14,636 nt of DNA from JAUMXJ01 sp041781135 (lineage in GTDB: Bacteria; Bacillota; Clostridia; Peptostreptococcales; Acidaminobacteraceae), in assembly GCA_041781135.1 (NCBI GenBank), contig JBHAZV010000033.1, positions 1 through 14,636 on the forward strand. Direction: 5' to 3'. Both the position numbers and the translations under genes were made by a program. Under the pieces are notes generated by a model. It made no database searches, had not been told where the DNA came from, and saw nothing but the letters and a program-made list of their open reading frames with translations. Below, piece by piece: positions 14,277 through 14,636 of this stretch. The first letter of the stretch is position 1. Each line of letters begins with the position of its first letter.

Positions 14277-14636
14277 TTAAAGCGCTTCCACTTCCTCAAG
14301 AGAAAGTCCTGTGAGTTTGGAAATCAGACCAAAATCTAAATTTTCCAGCTTCATCTGCGAGGCGATCCGAAGCTTGCTCTGCTGCTCGCCCCTTGCTTCG
14401 CCAAGCTTTATGCCTCTTGCTTCGCCGCGTTCTTCGCCTCTTGCTTCACCAAGTTTTATGCCGCGTTCTTCGCCTCTTGCTTCACCAAGTTTTATGCCGC
14501 GTTCTTCGCCTAATTTCATGCCTGCATCGTATGATTCGCGCGTCTTTACTCTTATGTCTGTCTCGTAATCGTATTCTCCGAAGAACATATTTCTTACCTC
14601 CCTGATATTCTCTCTGAGATATTCCTCCAATATCCC
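14277..14636 (-). CDS. C-terminal part of an Rpn-family / PD-(D/E)XK nuclease-transposase-like protein (partial)
   Basis: The frame is open through the right edge, so the true start lies outside the window. The TTG at 14630 is only an internal codon. The visible 119 residues contain a short segment (LRENIREVRNMFFGEYDYE), then a highly charged region built from KLGEARGEERG-type repeats, then a compact tail (KLENLDFGLISKLTGLSLEEVEAL). Charged repeats followed by the LTGLSLEEVE-type tail are typical of the C-terminus of Rpn recombination-promoting nuclease/transposase-like proteins in Firmicutes. The nuclease core is not visible here, so its activity cannot be judged. It reads in the same direction as the DtxR-type gene, with 70 bases between and no clear terminator. 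Confidence 0.7.
   Translation of the reverse strand, partial: GILEEYLRENIREVRNMFFGEYDYETDIRVKTRESYDAGMKLGEERGIKLGEARGEERGIKLGEARGEERGEARGIKLGEARGEQQSKLRIASQMKLENLDFGLISKLTGLSLEEVEAL
14425..14510. repeat. In-frame 36-bp tandem repeat in the Rpn-like gene
   Basis: Two identical 36-base units (14425-14460 and 14461-14496) and the first 14 bases of a third, with degenerate related units on both sides. Each unit codes 12 residues of the GEERGIKLGEAR type. The length is a multiple of three, so slippage would change repeat number without breaking the frame. Confidence 0.85.

Noticed and set aside
14391..14520. Possible CRISPR array
   Set aside because: The repeats are contiguous, without unique spacers, and are in frame within a protein of KLGEARGEERG type.

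Overview
The window looks like chromosome from a low-to-moderate GC anaerobic Firmicute (Clostridia-like). The signs are AGGAGG-type ribosome binding sites, sigma-A-type promoters, a clostridial-style phage endolysin with an S-layer-homology-like tail, a short DtxR/MntR-type regulator and an Rpn-type nuclease with a KLGEARGEERG repeat tail. No species can be named from the sequence alone.

Region 1 (1-1212): the right-hand end of a prophage, all on the + strand. It holds the tail end of a small phage protein, a two-TM holin, and an amidase endolysin with its terminator. It abuts a tRNA-Leu(CAG) gene on the - strand whose 3' end points at the prophage, the usual arrangement for integration into a tRNA 3' end. 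No integrase or second att copy lies in the window. The gap holds several dyads and repeats.

Region 2 (1213-13846): a peptide uptake and degradation locus. On the - strand are two overlapping amidohydrolase paralogues and an XRE-type regulator. Divergent from the regulator is a complete Dpp/Opp-type ABC transporter operon on the + strand in the order permease, permease, ATPase, ATPase, lipoprotein, closed by a strong terminator. Two cytoplasmic peptidases follow, an M14-like metallopeptidase and an S9 prolyl-oligopeptidase-family serine peptidase. The simple reading is that the lipoprotein captures peptides, the transporter imports them, the M14 and S9 enzymes cut them, and the amidohydrolase (whose family includes Xaa-Pro dipeptidases) hydrolyses a final dipeptide or blocked product. 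The divergent regulator probably controls the set. The most unusual element is the first amidohydrolase, which has lost every recognisable metal ligand while its overlapping partner keeps them all.

Region 3 (13838-14636): a short DtxR-family metal-dependent repressor with iron-type ligands, converging on the S9 gene. Upstream of it is the C-terminal part of an Rpn/PD-(D/E)XK nuclease-family protein with an in-frame 36-bp repeat, cut off by the window end.
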